From contig JBJEPE010000031.1 of assembly GCA_051881075.1 (NCBI GenBank), forward strand, positions 1 to 17,641: a stretch of 17,641 bases of DNA, read 5' to 3'. Below, in pieces: positions 6,518-15,242 of the stretch. Origin of the DNA: RUG14223 sp051881075 (GTDB lineage Bacteria > Bacillota > Clostridia > Oscillospirales > Acutalibacteraceae). Numbering within the stretch: the first letter of the stretch is position 1; the number at the start of each line of letters is the position of its first letter. Under the pieces are notes generated by a model, which saw only the letters and a list, made by a program, of their open reading frames with translations, ran no database searches and was not told the origin of the DNA. The position numbers were made by a program, and so were the translations under genes.

Positions 6518-8695
6518 ATGTTAAAAGGTAAAATTAAGAAGACAGTTGCGTTTTTACTTGCAGGGCTAATGGCCGCAAGCTGTTTGTCGGCTTGTACTAC
6601 AGAGCAGCCTGCTACACCACCTCAAAGTCAGGTACAGCAGGGCGATGAAAGTCAGACCGGAGAGGGGGCTTCATCGGATGTTGAGATAAGTACGGAAAAC
6701 GAAAGTGGACTTACGATAGATCAGATACTTGATTCTACCGTAAAACAACCTTCAGAGTATACCAAAAAGGCCAATGCCGAAGTTGCTGGAAAAATAGGTA
6801 TAAAGTCAAATAGCGAACAGGAATATGCAAATAAAGGCTTTATTGCCGGACCGGATATCCTTGAGATAAAAGACGATAAAGGCAATACAATTTGGAAATA
6901 TAAGAACGAATATGAAGCCGGAGAGTCAACCACTGAGGAGAATTTACCGGAAACAGCCAATCCTATACTTTGGAATAATTATACCCTTAACAGTAAAATT
7001 GGTCTGTTCCAGGTTAATGATAATATTTATCAGGTAAGGGGCTATGATGTTACCAACATGACTATAGTTGAGGGTACAAGTACAAGAATAATAATCGATC
7101 CCCTTTTAAGTGTTGAATGTACAAGAGAAGCCTTAAAGCTTGTGAATGATAATCTTGGTGAAAAGCCAATTTCCGCTATTATGATCTCAAGTACAAATAT
7201 TGACCATTTCGGCGGTATTAAGGGTGCGATTGACTCTAAGAATGTAGCGGATAAAAAGCTCACGGTTGCAAAGCAGTTAAAATCAGGCAAGACAATGATT
7301 ATAGCTCCTAAGGATTTTAGTAAGTACTGTGTAAGTGAAAGTATATACGCCAGCCATATTAAGGGTAGAATAAGAAACTATATGATGGGTAGCCTTGTTA
7401 AGTCGGTTGGTGTAACAGGGTCGCTTGGTATAGGCATCGGTCTTGGTATGTCTTATGGTACTATATCATATATTGAACCTACATACGAAGTGCAGGAAAC
7501 AGGCGAAAAAATGAGTATAGATGGAATTAACTTTGAGTTTCAGCTTACAACAGACTCATTAGCCACAGCAGAAATGAATATTTATATTAAAAAGAATAGA
7601 ACTAAGCAAGAAGAGGAAGAAAATAATGCAGAAACAGGCATTTTGTTTTTATCGGATAATGCCAGCGGATGCTTAGGTGAGCTTTACGGTACTAACGACG
7701 TGCAGATCAGAGACGGTGTATCTGTTGCTAAATATCTTTTAGAGGCATATGCTCTGTTTGGCGATAGATCGGTTGCTGTAATACAATCGCATAACTGGCC
7801 TCATTCTGATCCGGGAAATTATTTGTTAAATACCGCTTCTATGTATAAGTTTATTAATGATCAGACATTGTTATATTTAAATCAGGGATATACAGAGGGA
7901 GAAATTAAAGAAAAGTTTACTCTGCCGGGAGATTTTGAGCAAACATGGTACCTAAGACAGTGTTATGTTTCTTTGGACACACTTATTTCATCAATATGTC
8001 AAAAGTATATTGGTACAAATAAGTCAAATCCGGTTTATCTGCATGAGCTTTCACCCTCTGAGTATGCCAGAAAAGTAGTAGAATATATGGGAACCACAGA
8101 TACCATTGTTGCTAAGGCTACCAAGGATTTTGAGAATGGTGAGTATCAGTGGGTTGCTGAGATTATGGCTGTAGTGATTGAGAATAATCCGAGTCATATT
8201 CAGGCAAAATACCTTTGCGCAGATGCTTTGGAGCAGCTTGCGTATCAGGCGGAGTCAGGTACGGAGAGAAACGCTTATCTTTCGGCTGTATATGAGCTTA
8301 GAAACGGTACTGCGACTTCTAATGCGATTTCAACAATGACCGGTGCGGACACACTGCTTAGTATGTCTACAGAAATGCTGCTTAATTATATGAGCATGCT
8401 TATAGATGCAAATGAAGCCTTTGGTTTCAACGATAGTTTTAATCTGTTTATCACAGATACCGGTGAAGAGTATAGCGTATATATGTTAAACGGTGTAATC
8501 ATGTATGCTGAAGGTACAAAAGACTTTGCAGCAAATACAGTAAAATGTAAAAAAGCGGGGCTTATTTCTATATTGCAAAATAATGAGGATGCAATAAAAG
8601 AGAATGTTGAAGTTGAAGGTGACGAAAAACTTATAGAAAACATAACTAAGCATATGGTTAGATTACCAAGCACATTTAATGTAATTGAGCCGTAA
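6518..8695 (+). CDS. Alkylsulfatase-family (SdsA1/BDS1-like) lipoprotein, degenerate metal site
   Basis: A 725-residue protein with a lipoprotein signal (basic start, hydrophobic core, lipobox LSAC, Cys26) and a Ser/Gln/Glu-rich linker to about residue 65. The body is collinear with SdsA1/BDS1 alkylsulfatases: NPILWNNYTLN (148-158), GLFQVNDNIYQVRGYDVTNMT, a metallo-beta-lactamase fold (about 170-430), the dimerisation domain (about 435-590, with YMG, GEYQWVAEI and LEQLAYQAESG) and an SCP2-like C-terminal domain to 725. The metal motif THSHVDHFGG of active relatives reads SSTNIDHFGG (224-233), so both His are replaced (Ser225, Asn227). ENATH reads DNASG (380-384) and SHHWP reads SHNWP (424-428). 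Asp229, His230 and Glu352 remain. It probably does not hydrolyse alkyl sulfates in the known way and may be a surface binding protein. Its own promoter and terminator make it monocistronic. Confidence 0.85.
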   Translation: MLKGKIKKTVAFLLAGLMAASCLSACTTEQPATPPQSQVQQGDESQTGEGASSDVEISTENESGLTIDQILDSTVKQPSEYTKKANAEVAGKIGIKSNSEQEYANKGFIAGPDILEIKDDKGNTIWKYKNEYEAGESTTEENLPETANPILWNNYTLNSKIGLFQVNDNIYQVRGYDVTNMTIVEGTSTRIIIDPLLSVECTREALKLVNDNLGEKPISAIMISSTNIDHFGGIKGAIDSKNVADKKLTVAKQLKSGKTMIIAPKDFSKYCVSESIYASHIKGRIRNYMMGSLVKSVGVTGSLGIGIGLGMSYGTISYIEPTYEVQETGEKMSIDGINFEFQLTTDSLATAEMNIYIKKNRTKQEEEENNAETGILFLSDNASGCLGELYGTNDVQIRDGVSVAKYLLEAYALFGDRSVAVIQSHNWPHSDPGNYLLNTASMYKFINDQTLLYLNQGYTEGEIKEKFTLPGDFEQTWYLRQCYVSLDTLISSICQKYIGTNKSNPVYLHELSPSEYARKVVEYMGTTDTIVAKATKDFENGEYQWVAEIMAVVIENNPSHIQAKYLCADALEQLAYQAESGTERNAYLSAVYELRNGTATSNAISTMTGADTLLSMSTEMLLNYMSMLIDANEAFGFNDSFNLFITDTGEEYSVYMLNGVIMYAEGTKDFAANTVKCKKAGLISILQNNEDAIKENVEVEGDEKLIENITKHMVRLPSTFNVIEP

Positions 8696-8735
8696 TATAA
8701 CTTATTATGCTTAAAAAATAAACGTAAATGTAAAG

Positions 8736-8770
8736 GCTCCCACGCCAATAATATGGCGAGGGAGCTTTTA
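8736..8770. terminator. Terminator after the alkylsulfatase-like gene
   Basis: Stem GCTCCC/GGGAGC and CGCCA/TGGCG with one A-A mismatch (8736-8747 with 8754-8765), AT loop, then TTTTA. It sits between convergent genes. The minus-strand side is followed by CTTTA only, so the effect on that strand is uncertain. Confidence 0.75.
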
Positions 8771-8796
8771 TGCAGAGTGTATGATGAAGAATGGCA

Positions 8797-8976
8797 TTAT
8801 TTAAACATATACTGTACGCCGTCTATTATATCACCCATAGCGTGAATAGCCTTGTTTGCCTTTTTCCTCATACACTTTCTATCACAGATTAGCTTATTAC
8901 CTACGCAGTACATAGCCATTCCGGTAGCAATACCTATGCCAATTAATTTTGTTGCGTTCATTGTTTTTTTATACAT
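8797..8976 (-). CDS. Small YtxH-like membrane protein
   Basis: A 59-residue protein. Residues 7-21 (NATKLIGIGIATGMAMY) form a Gly-rich hydrophobic segment. A basic stretch follows (DRKCMRKKANKA), and then an amphipathic end, IHAMGDIIDGVQYMFK. This hydrophobic-basic-amphipathic layout recalls the small YtxH-like proteins of Firmicutes, whose function is unknown. GGAGGG on the minus strand lies about 8 bases before ATG 8976; the frame extends to 9021, but that start has no ribosome site. It is convergent with the alkylsulfatase-like gene. Confidence 0.7.
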   Translation of the reverse strand: MYKKTMNATKLIGIGIATGMAMYCVGNKLICDRKCMRKKANKAIHAMGDIIDGVQYMFK

Positions 8977-9326
8977 CGAATATACCCTCCGTAAAATGAA
9001 TATCATTTTGATTACTTTCATTATTGTATCCGCCGTCCATAAAAATATAATATAATATCACATAACAGATTATGGATATTTGGCTGCATAAATTTATATT
9101 TGTTCTAGTGATTTGGTGAATATAATAAAGTTTATGCTGTAAAAAGTATAGTCAAAATATAATAAAAAATCCTTGTCAATAAACGGAATACGGATTTTTA
9201 TTATAAAGAAAGAGAAATAATGTAATCATAACACAAATTACTGTGATTTTAATTTGCTCAGATTATTTTTCAATTTTGCTATATAACATAAATTATTTTT
9301 GATAACAAAGAAAGGCTGATTATAAA
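8977..9326. other. AT-rich intergenic region before trmL
   Basis: 350 bases with no gene that I can support. Near the left edge is a perfect 7-3-7 inverted repeat (8993-9009) in the leader of the minus-strand small gene. AAAAATCC (9165-9172) and GGATTTTT (9192-9199) form a further inverted repeat with a 19-base loop. trmL must start its transcript in the right part, but no convincing promoter was found. Confidence 0.5.
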
Positions 9327-9845
9327 ATGTCTACGCTTAATATTGTAATGGTAGAGCCGGAGATACCCCAAAACACCGGCAATGTAGCACGAACCTGTGC
9401 GGCAACGGGAGCAAGGCTGCACCTTGTCAGACCGCTTGGCTTTACTCCGGATGATAAGAAGCTTAAAAGAGCGGGGCTTGATTATTGGCATTTTCTTGAC
9501 ATAACATATTATGATAATCTTACGGATTTTTTTGAGAAAACTAAAGGCGGTAAGTATTACTTTTTCTCTACAAAAGCACCTAATGTATATTCTGATATGT
9601 CGTATCCTGATAATTGTTATATACTCTTCGGTAAAGAAACCGCAGGCCTGCCCGAAAAGCTTTTATTTGAAAATCCAGATACCACTGTAAGAATACCGAT
9701 GATAGGCGACGCAAGGAGCCTTAATCTTTCTAATTCTGTGGCTATAGCTGCATATGAGATATTACGTCAATGGGGATTTCCTGAGCTTCAAAACTTCGGC
9801 AGATTAAGAGAATACGATTGGAACAATGCTCAGTACGGGGGATGA
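9327..9845 (+). CDS. trmL: tRNA (cytidine/uridine-2'-O-)-methyltransferase TrmL
   Basis: A 172-residue SPOUT-family methyltransferase, the length of TrmL/CspR. It 2'-O-methylates the wobble nucleotide 34 of tRNA-Leu isoacceptors using SAM. Family marks are the start LNIVMVEPEIPQNTGNVART, the loop LFGKETAGLP, and the knotted C-terminus IPM followed by RSLNLSNSVAIAAYE. The last residues are an extension of about 15. GAAAGG lies about 11 bases before the ATG, slightly far. The stop is four bases before the next gene, so the two are co-transcribed. Confidence 0.93.
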   Translation: MSTLNIVMVEPEIPQNTGNVARTCAATGARLHLVRPLGFTPDDKKLKRAGLDYWHFLDITYYDNLTDFFEKTKGGKYYFFSTKAPNVYSDMSYPDNCYILFGKETAGLPEKLLFENPDTTVRIPMIGDARSLNLSNSVAIAAYEILRQWGFPELQNFGRLREYDWNNAQYGG

Positions 9846-9849
9846 TATC

Positions 9850-10734
9850 ATGAAACAGAAGGTAAAAAAAATATTAAAGGTTATAGCAGATATTTGTATT
9901 GTACTTTTAGGTAATACGCTTTTTGCTCTTGCTGTAAGGGTGTTCATTGAGCCGAGCAATCTTGTAATGGCGGGTGCTACGGGCTTGGGTATCATGTTTG
10001 AAAAGTTGAATTGGATGCCTCTTTCTCTTTTTACATTGATATTTAATGTAATTATGTTTATCCTAGGTGCGGCGATTTTAGGTAAAAAGTTTGCGCTGAC
10101 TACCTTTATAAGCACCATATACTATCCGTTTGCGCTTGAAGCGGTAGACTATTTTTTGCCTGACAATATAATGATAACTCAGGATACAATGCTGTCTGCA
10201 GTTTGTTCAGGCTTGCTGCTGGGTATAGCAATAGGCTTGGTATTCAGAGTAGGATCATCCACAGGTGGTATGGACGTACCTCCGCTTGTACTTAAAAAGA
10301 TATTTAATATACCGCTTGTTGTATCCATCAACTTCTTTGATTTATCCGTAATGCTGTTACAGATAATCGTAAATACTCCCGAAAATATCTGCTACGGTGT
10401 TGTAAACATGGTAATTTACACCATTATGATAGATAAGATAGTATCTGCAGGTAATGTAAGGATAGAGGTGCAGATAATAAGTAATAAAAATGACGAAATA
10501 TCAGAGCAAATATTGCATAATCTCGACAGAGGACTTACCCTCATACACGGTACATCGGGATTTAAGCGTTTAGATCAAAAAATCATTCTTACAGTAGTTT
10601 CTAAGCGTGAATATGCAAGGCTGCGTAAACTTATACACTCAATAGATGAGGACGCTTTCATCATTGCCGACGAAATATCAGAGGTCAAGGGCAGAGGATT
10701 TTCACTTGATAAGGTATATGAGGACAGTATTTAA
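9850..10734 (+). CDS. YitT family membrane protein (DUF161/DUF2179)
   Basis: A 294-residue protein. Five or six hydrophobic segments cover about residues 8-200, with the family marks IEPSNLVMAGATGLG near residue 40 and GLVFRVGSSTGGMD around 130-140. The last 85 residues are the soluble DUF2179 domain (VQIISNKNDEISEQILHNLDRGLTLIHG, then VVSKREYARLRKLI and DEDAFIIADEISEVKGRGF), a small ferredoxin-like sensor fold. YitT proteins are widespread in Firmicutes and their substrate is not known. GGGGGAT eight bases before ATG 9850 sets the start; an earlier in-frame ATG at 9826 overlaps trmL and has no site. Confidence 0.9.
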   Translation: MKQKVKKILKVIADICIVLLGNTLFALAVRVFIEPSNLVMAGATGLGIMFEKLNWMPLSLFTLIFNVIMFILGAAILGKKFALTTFISTIYYPFALEAVDYFLPDNIMITQDTMLSAVCSGLLLGIAIGLVFRVGSSTGGMDVPPLVLKKIFNIPLVVSINFFDLSVMLLQIIVNTPENICYGVVNMVIYTIMIDKIVSAGNVRIEVQIISNKNDEISEQILHNLDRGLTLIHGTSGFKRLDQKIILTVVSKREYARLRKLIHSIDEDAFIIADEISEVKGRGFSLDKVYEDSI

Positions 10735-10764
10735 CAAAATAAATTGCATAAAGGTATAATGAGC

Positions 10765-11430
10765 ATGAATATATTATATGAAGATAAGTATATGCTTATC
10801 TGTGAGAAACCTGCAAATTTACTCTCTGAGCCTGACGGAAGCGGTAATGATATAATTTCTGCCATAAGGCGTGAATGCGGAGAAGATGTTTTTTTGGTGC
10901 ATAGATTGGACAGAAACACAGGCGGTGCAATGGTATTTGCTAAAAATACGGCAGCGGCAGGTAAGCTTTCTGCATTAATTCAGGATAAAGGCTTTACAAA
11001 AGAGTACCTTGCCATAGTCCACGGTGTACCACAGGAGGCTCAGGGAGCGTATAAAGATCTGCTTTTTAAAGATTCCCGTAAAAATAAAAGTTTTGTCGTT
11101 TCACGTATGCGCAAGGGTGTTAAAGAGGCATCTCTGGAATACAGTGTGCTGGAAGAGGTTACAGATGACGGCAAGACCTTTTCTGCTTTAAGGGTCAGGC
11201 TTCACACAGGAAGAACGCATCAGATAAGGGTGCAGTTTGCATCAAGAAAAATGCCGCTTTTGGGTGACGGAAAGTATGGCAGTAAAGATAATCACTGTGA
11301 CACAGCCCTATGGAGCTATCATATCGCATTTAAACATCCTTTCAGCGGCAATGACATATCGGTATTTTGCACTCCGCCTGATACTTATCCGTGGAGTAGG
11401 TTTGAAAAGATTTATAATTTAAAAGATTAA
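10765..11430 (+). CDS. RluA-family pseudouridine synthase
   Basis: A 221-residue enzyme that would isomerise uridine to pseudouridine in rRNA or tRNA. The catalytic HRLDRNTGG is at residues 46-54 with Asp49 as nucleophile. KEYLAIVHG and LHTGRTHQIRVQFA, followed by LLGDGKYG, are further RluA motifs. There is no N-terminal S4 domain; the protein starts directly with MNILYEDKYMLICEKP, so it belongs to the short RluA forms (RluA/TruC-like). The target base cannot be told from sequence. ATG 10765 is chosen because homology begins there; ATG 10759 (too near AAAGG) and TTG 10744 are alternatives. It starts about 30 bases after the YitT gene and may be in the same transcript. Confidence 0.9.
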   Translation: MNILYEDKYMLICEKPANLLSEPDGSGNDIISAIRRECGEDVFLVHRLDRNTGGAMVFAKNTAAAGKLSALIQDKGFTKEYLAIVHGVPQEAQGAYKDLLFKDSRKNKSFVVSRMRKGVKEASLEYSVLEEVTDDGKTFSALRVRLHTGRTHQIRVQFASRKMPLLGDGKYGSKDNHCDTALWSYHIAFKHPFSGNDISVFCTPPDTYPWSRFEKIYNLKD

Positions 11431-11440
11431 TGCTAATAAT

Positions 11441-11459
11441 AACGTTAAGTAAACGTTAA
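11441..11459. promoter_or_regulatory. Tandem AACGTTAA sites upstream of pgk
   Basis: AACGTTAA occurs at 11441-11448 and again at 11452-11459, 11 bases apart start to start, about one helical turn. AACGTT is itself a palindrome. This spacing on one DNA face is typical for a regulator, but no known box is matched. Confidence 0.35.
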
Positions 11460-11546
11460 ATTTACTATTTTTATGCGTTATACGATAAATTTTATAATAA
11501 TATCCGTCAAATTTACATTTTCTTATTAAGAAAAATATATAAGGTA

Positions 11547-11575
11547 TTGAAAAAATTTTTAAAATGGTATAAAAT
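11547..11575 (+). promoter_or_regulatory. Promoter of the glycolytic operon
   Basis: TTGAAA (11547-11552), 17 bases, then TAAAAT (11570-11575). It lies 45 bases before the pgk start. A 7-bp inverted repeat TTTTCTT/AAGAAAA (11518-11534) sits just upstream of the -35. Confidence 0.65.
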
Positions 11576-11620
11576 ACTATATGCGTATTTATTTATGATA
11601 CATGAAAGGAAGTTATATCC

Positions 11621-12817
11621 ATGAACTATTTAAACAAAAAAACTGTAGAAGACATCGAAGTAGCAGGCAAAAGAGTACTTGTACGCTGTGACTTCAACGT
11701 TCCGTTTGACGCAGACGGAAATATCACTGATACAAAGCGTATAGATGAAGCTATGAAGACAATCAATTATCTTGTAAAGAACAACGCTAAGGTTGTTCTC
11801 TGCTCACACCTAGGCCGTCCGAAGGGCGAGTTTAACATGAAGTATTCACTTGCACCTGTTGCCGCTTATCTTTCAAAGGTACTTGGCAAAGAGGTTAAGA
11901 TGGCAACCGATGTTATCGGTGAGAGCGCAAAGAGCCTTGCTGCATCATTAAATGACGGCGACGTTATGCTTATTGAAAACGTACGTTTCCATAAAGAAGA
12001 AGAAAAGAACGATCCTGAGTTTGCAAAAGAGCTTGCTTCACTGGGCGAGATATATGTAAACGACGCATTCGGAACAGCTCACAGAGCACACGCTTCAACA
12101 GCAGGCGTTGCAGATTATCTCCCGGCTGTTTGCGGTTACCTTATTCAGAAGGAAATCACAATCATGGGCGGCGCACTTGCAGATCCTAAAAGACCGTTTA
12201 CCGCTATCCTTGGCGGTGCTAAGGTTTCCGACAAGATCGGTGTTATTAACAACCTCTTAGAGAAGGTTGACACACTCATTATCGGCGGCGGTATGGCATA
12301 TACCTTTATGAAGGCTCTCGGCTATTCAATAGGTACATCTATCTGCGAAAACGACAAGGTAGAGCTTGCTAAGGATATGATGGCTAAGGCAAAGGATAAG
12401 GGCGTTAAGCTTATTATCCCTGTAGATAACAAGGTTGCTACAGAGTATGCTCCTGATGCAGAGTCAAAGATAGTAGATTCAGATAAAATTCCTGAGGGAT
12501 GGATGGGACTTGATATAGGACCTAAGACAGAAGCTTTGTTTGCAGACGCAATTAAGGGTTCAGGCACAGTAGTTTGGAACGGACCTATGGGCGTTTCTGA
12601 GTGGGAGAACTTTGCAAGCGGTACTATCGCAGTAGCAAGAGCCGTTGCAGAGAGCGGCGCAATCTCCATTATCGGCGGCGGCGACTCAGCAGCAGCGGTT
12701 GAGAAGCTCGGCTTTGCAGACAAGATGACACACATCTCTACAGGTGGCGGCGCATCTCTTGAATTCCTTGAGGGCTTAGTTCTTCCGGGAATTGCTTGCC
12801 TTAACGAGAAAGACTAA
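11621..12817 (+). CDS. pgk: Phosphoglycerate kinase
   Basis: A 398-residue enzyme with the full family length. It makes ATP and 3-phosphoglycerate from 1,3-bisphosphoglycerate in lower glycolysis, in the cytoplasm. RCDFNVP (22-28) and SHLGRPKGE (62-70) bind the 3-phosphoglycerate side. LGGAKVSDK and the hinge lie in the middle. GGGDSAAA (352-359) and STGGGAS (373-379) bind the nucleotide phosphates in the C-terminal lobe. GGAAG precedes the ATG by about nine bases. It is the first gene after a clear promoter and the head of the pgk-tpiA-gpmI operon. Confidence 0.98.
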   Translation: MNYLNKKTVEDIEVAGKRVLVRCDFNVPFDADGNITDTKRIDEAMKTINYLVKNNAKVVLCSHLGRPKGEFNMKYSLAPVAAYLSKVLGKEVKMATDVIGESAKSLAASLNDGDVMLIENVRFHKEEEKNDPEFAKELASLGEIYVNDAFGTAHRAHASTAGVADYLPAVCGYLIQKEITIMGGALADPKRPFTAILGGAKVSDKIGVINNLLEKVDTLIIGGGMAYTFMKALGYSIGTSICENDKVELAKDMMAKAKDKGVKLIIPVDNKVATEYAPDAESKIVDSDKIPEGWMGLDIGPKTEALFADAIKGSGTVVWNGPMGVSEWENFASGTIAVARAVAESGAISIIGGGDSAAAVEKLGFADKMTHISTGGGASLEFLEGLVLPGIACLNEKD

Positions 12818-12843
12818 TTTTTAAAAATATATTAAACCATAAT

Positions 12844-12869
12844 CAGCGGTGCGTGTTCTCGTGCCGCTG
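12844..12869 (+). other. Hairpin between pgk and tpiA
   Basis: A 10-bp stem (12844-12853 with 12860-12869, two G-T wobbles) and a 6-base loop, not followed by T residues. It is unlikely to terminate. It could be an RNA processing or stabilising element that sets the relative levels of the operon's products. Confidence 0.5.
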
Positions 12870-12910
12870 AACTTACAATAGCATTTATATAAACGAAAGG
12901 ACTTTTAACG

Positions 12911-13678
12911 ATGAATAAGCAGTTAAGAAAAGCAGTTATCGCAGGTAACTGGAAGATGAACAAAACACCTGCAGAGGCTAAGGCTCTTTTAAATGATATC
13001 ATTCCGCTTGTTAAGGATGCTAAGGTAGACGTAGTGGCTTGTGTTCCTTATGTTGACCTTTGCACAGCACTTGAGGCTACTAAGGGTACTAATGTTAAGA
13101 TTGGCGCAGAAAACTGCCACTGGGCAAAATCAGGTGCATTTACAGGCGAGATCTCAGCGGATATGCTTGCAGAAATGGGCGTTAATTATGTAATTATCGG
13201 TCACAGTGAGCGCCGTCAGTATTTTGGCGAAACAGATAAGACTGTTAATATGCGTACACGTGCCGCTTTAGATGCAGGACTTAATGTTATTCTTTGCGTT
13301 GGTGAGTATCTTGAGCAGAGAGAGCAGGGCATCACAGCAGAGCTTGTTGCTATGCAGACAAAGATAGCACTCGGCAGTGTTTCGGCAGACGAGCTTAAGA
13401 GAATTATCATTGCTTATGAGCCTGTTTGGGCTATCGGCACGGGCAAAACGGCAACAGCACAGCAGGCAAACGAGGTTTGCGCTGTTATCAGAGGCGTTAT
13501 TGCAGAGCTTTACGGTAAAGAGTGTGCAGATGCAACCACCATTCAATATGGCGGTTCAATGAATGCAAAGAATGCAGAGGAATTACTCGATCAACCTGAT
13601 GTTGACGGCGGACTTATCGGCGGCGCATCATTAAAGGCAGAAGATTTCTCAATAATAGTAAAGGCTGCCGACAGATAA
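12911..13678 (+). CDS. tpiA: Triosephosphate isomerase
   Basis: A 255-residue TIM barrel that interconverts dihydroxyacetone phosphate and glyceraldehyde 3-phosphate. The catalytic set is complete: Asn13 and Lys15 in GNWKMNK, His98 in IIGHSERR and Glu170 in YEPVWAIGTG, whose last residues are the flexible loop 6. The phosphate-binding YGGSM and GGLIGGASL are at the end. AAAGGA precedes the ATG. It lies 93 bases after pgk, with a hairpin in the gap. Confidence 0.98.
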   Translation: MNKQLRKAVIAGNWKMNKTPAEAKALLNDIIPLVKDAKVDVVACVPYVDLCTALEATKGTNVKIGAENCHWAKSGAFTGEISADMLAEMGVNYVIIGHSERRQYFGETDKTVNMRTRAALDAGLNVILCVGEYLEQREQGITAELVAMQTKIALGSVSADELKRIIIAYEPVWAIGTGKTATAQQANEVCAVIRGVIAELYGKECADATTIQYGGSMNAKNAEELLDQPDVDGGLIGGASLKAEDFSIIVKAADR

Positions 13679-13713
13679 TTTAACAGGCACCTGAAAGGAA
13701 CGGTATTTTTTAA

Positions 13714-15225
13714 ATGAAAAAACCTTTGATTTTAATGATTTTAGACGGCTTCGGTATAGCAGGCGATAAGGGCAATGCTATAAAGGCCGCAAAAACTCCT
13801 AACCTTGACAGACTTTTCTCATCAAATCCTATTACACAGATAGGCGCATCCGGAATGGATGTAGGCTTACCTGACGGTCAGATGGGTAACAGTGAGGTAG
13901 GTCATACAAATATAGGCGCAGGCAGAGTTGTGTATCAAGAGCTTACAAGAATTACTAAGTCTATCAAAGACGGCGATTTCTTTGAGAATGAAGCATTTTT
14001 AAAGGCTATTGATAACGTAAAGAAGAATAATTCTGCACTGCATCTTATGGGATTACTTTCAGACGGTGGCGTACACAGTCATAATACACATCTGTACGGA
14101 CTTATTGAGCTTGCAAAGAGAAGCGGCGTTGAAAAAGTATATGTTCATGCCTTGCTTGACGGCAGAGATGTTCCGCCGAGCAGCGGCAAGGACTATGTAG
14201 CCGATTGTGTTGCACAAATGGAGAAAATCGGCGTAGGAAAGATAGCTACCGTTATGGGCAGATACTATGCAATGGATAGAGATAACCGTTGGGATCGTGT
14301 AGAAAAGGCATATGCCGCTATGGTTTACGGTGAGGGTGTGCAGGAAAGCGACCCTGTAAAGGCTGTAGAGGATTCCTATGCAAACGGTGTAACCGATGAA
14401 TTTGTTATTCCTACCGTATGTGAAAAGAACGCCGAGATCAAGGCAAACGATTCCGTAATATTCTTTAACTTCCGCCCGGACAGAGCAAGAGAGATTACAC
14501 GTAGCTTTGTTGACCCTGATTTTGCAGGTTTTGAGCGTAGAAACGGATTCTTCCCATTAACATACGTTTGCATGACCCAATACGATGCAACTATGCCTAA
14601 CGTAAATATCGCATTTAAGCCGCAGTCACTTGTAAATACATTCGGCGAGTATATCTCTGATAAGGGAATGACACAGCTTAGAATTGCAGAAACCGAAAAG
14701 TATGCTCATGTAACCTTCTTCTTCAATGGCGGTGTTGAAAAGACATACGAGGGCGAGGACAGAGTACTTGTAGCATCTCCTAAGGTAGCTACCTATGACT
14801 TACAGCCTGAGATGAGCGCATATGAGGTTGCAGATAAGGCAGTTGAGAGAATAGAAAGCGGTAAGTATGATGTTATTATACTGAACTTTGCTAACTGCGA
14901 CATGGTAGGTCATACAGGCGTATTTGATGCGGCTGTAAAGGCTGTTGAGGCTGTAGACGAGTGTGTAGGTAAGGTTATAGCCGCTATAGAGAGAATGGGC
15001 GGTAAGGCTATTATCACCGCTGACCACGGCAATGCAGACAAGATGTATGATGACGATATGTCACCTTTTACGGCACATACGACAAACCCGGTACCGTTCT
15101 GCGTTATCGGTCATCCGTGTCAACTTCGTGAGGGCGGCCGCCTTGCAGATATTGCACCTACTATGCTTAAGATGCTTGGTTTACCTCAACCTGCCGAAAT
15201 GGACGGTACAAGCATAATACTCTGA
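13714..15225 (+). CDS. gpmI: 2,3-bisphosphoglycerate-independent phosphoglycerate mutase
   Basis: A 503-residue enzyme of the alkaline-phosphatase superfamily that converts 3- to 2-phosphoglycerate using two Mn2+ ions. Asp11 (ILDGFG) and Ser60 (QMGNSEVGH, the phosphoserine) form the start of the metal site. DGRDVPP, RAREITR and the metal-binding ADHGNADK (436-443) with TAH around 453-455 complete it. The length is normal. AAAGGAAC is about 14 bases before the ATG, so translation may be weaker or coupled. It ends 17 bases before a small lipoprotein gene. Confidence 0.97.
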   Translation: MKKPLILMILDGFGIAGDKGNAIKAAKTPNLDRLFSSNPITQIGASGMDVGLPDGQMGNSEVGHTNIGAGRVVYQELTRITKSIKDGDFFENEAFLKAIDNVKKNNSALHLMGLLSDGGVHSHNTHLYGLIELAKRSGVEKVYVHALLDGRDVPPSSGKDYVADCVAQMEKIGVGKIATVMGRYYAMDRDNRWDRVEKAYAAMVYGEGVQESDPVKAVEDSYANGVTDEFVIPTVCEKNAEIKANDSVIFFNFRPDRAREITRSFVDPDFAGFERRNGFFPLTYVCMTQYDATMPNVNIAFKPQSLVNTFGEYISDKGMTQLRIAETEKYAHVTFFFNGGVEKTYEGEDRVLVASPKVATYDLQPEMSAYEVADKAVERIESGKYDVIILNFANCDMVGHTGVFDAAVKAVEAVDECVGKVIAAIERMGGKAIITADHGNADKMYDDDMSPFTAHTTNPVPFCVIGHPCQLREGGRLADIAPTMLKMLGLPQPAEMDGTSIIL

Positions 15226-15242
15226 TAAAGGGATTGTTTAGC

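Noticed and set aside
8993..9009. Fur box
   Set aside because: The arms do not fit the TGATAAT-type consensus; only the AT-rich palindromic form is shared.
9165..9199. Terminator-like inverted repeat before trmL
   Set aside because: The stem is only 8 A/T-rich pairs with a 19-base loop, and no gene on the same strand ends nearby.
12322..12735. Minus-strand frame inside pgk
   Set aside because: Shadow of a strongly coded glycolytic gene, with no start signals.
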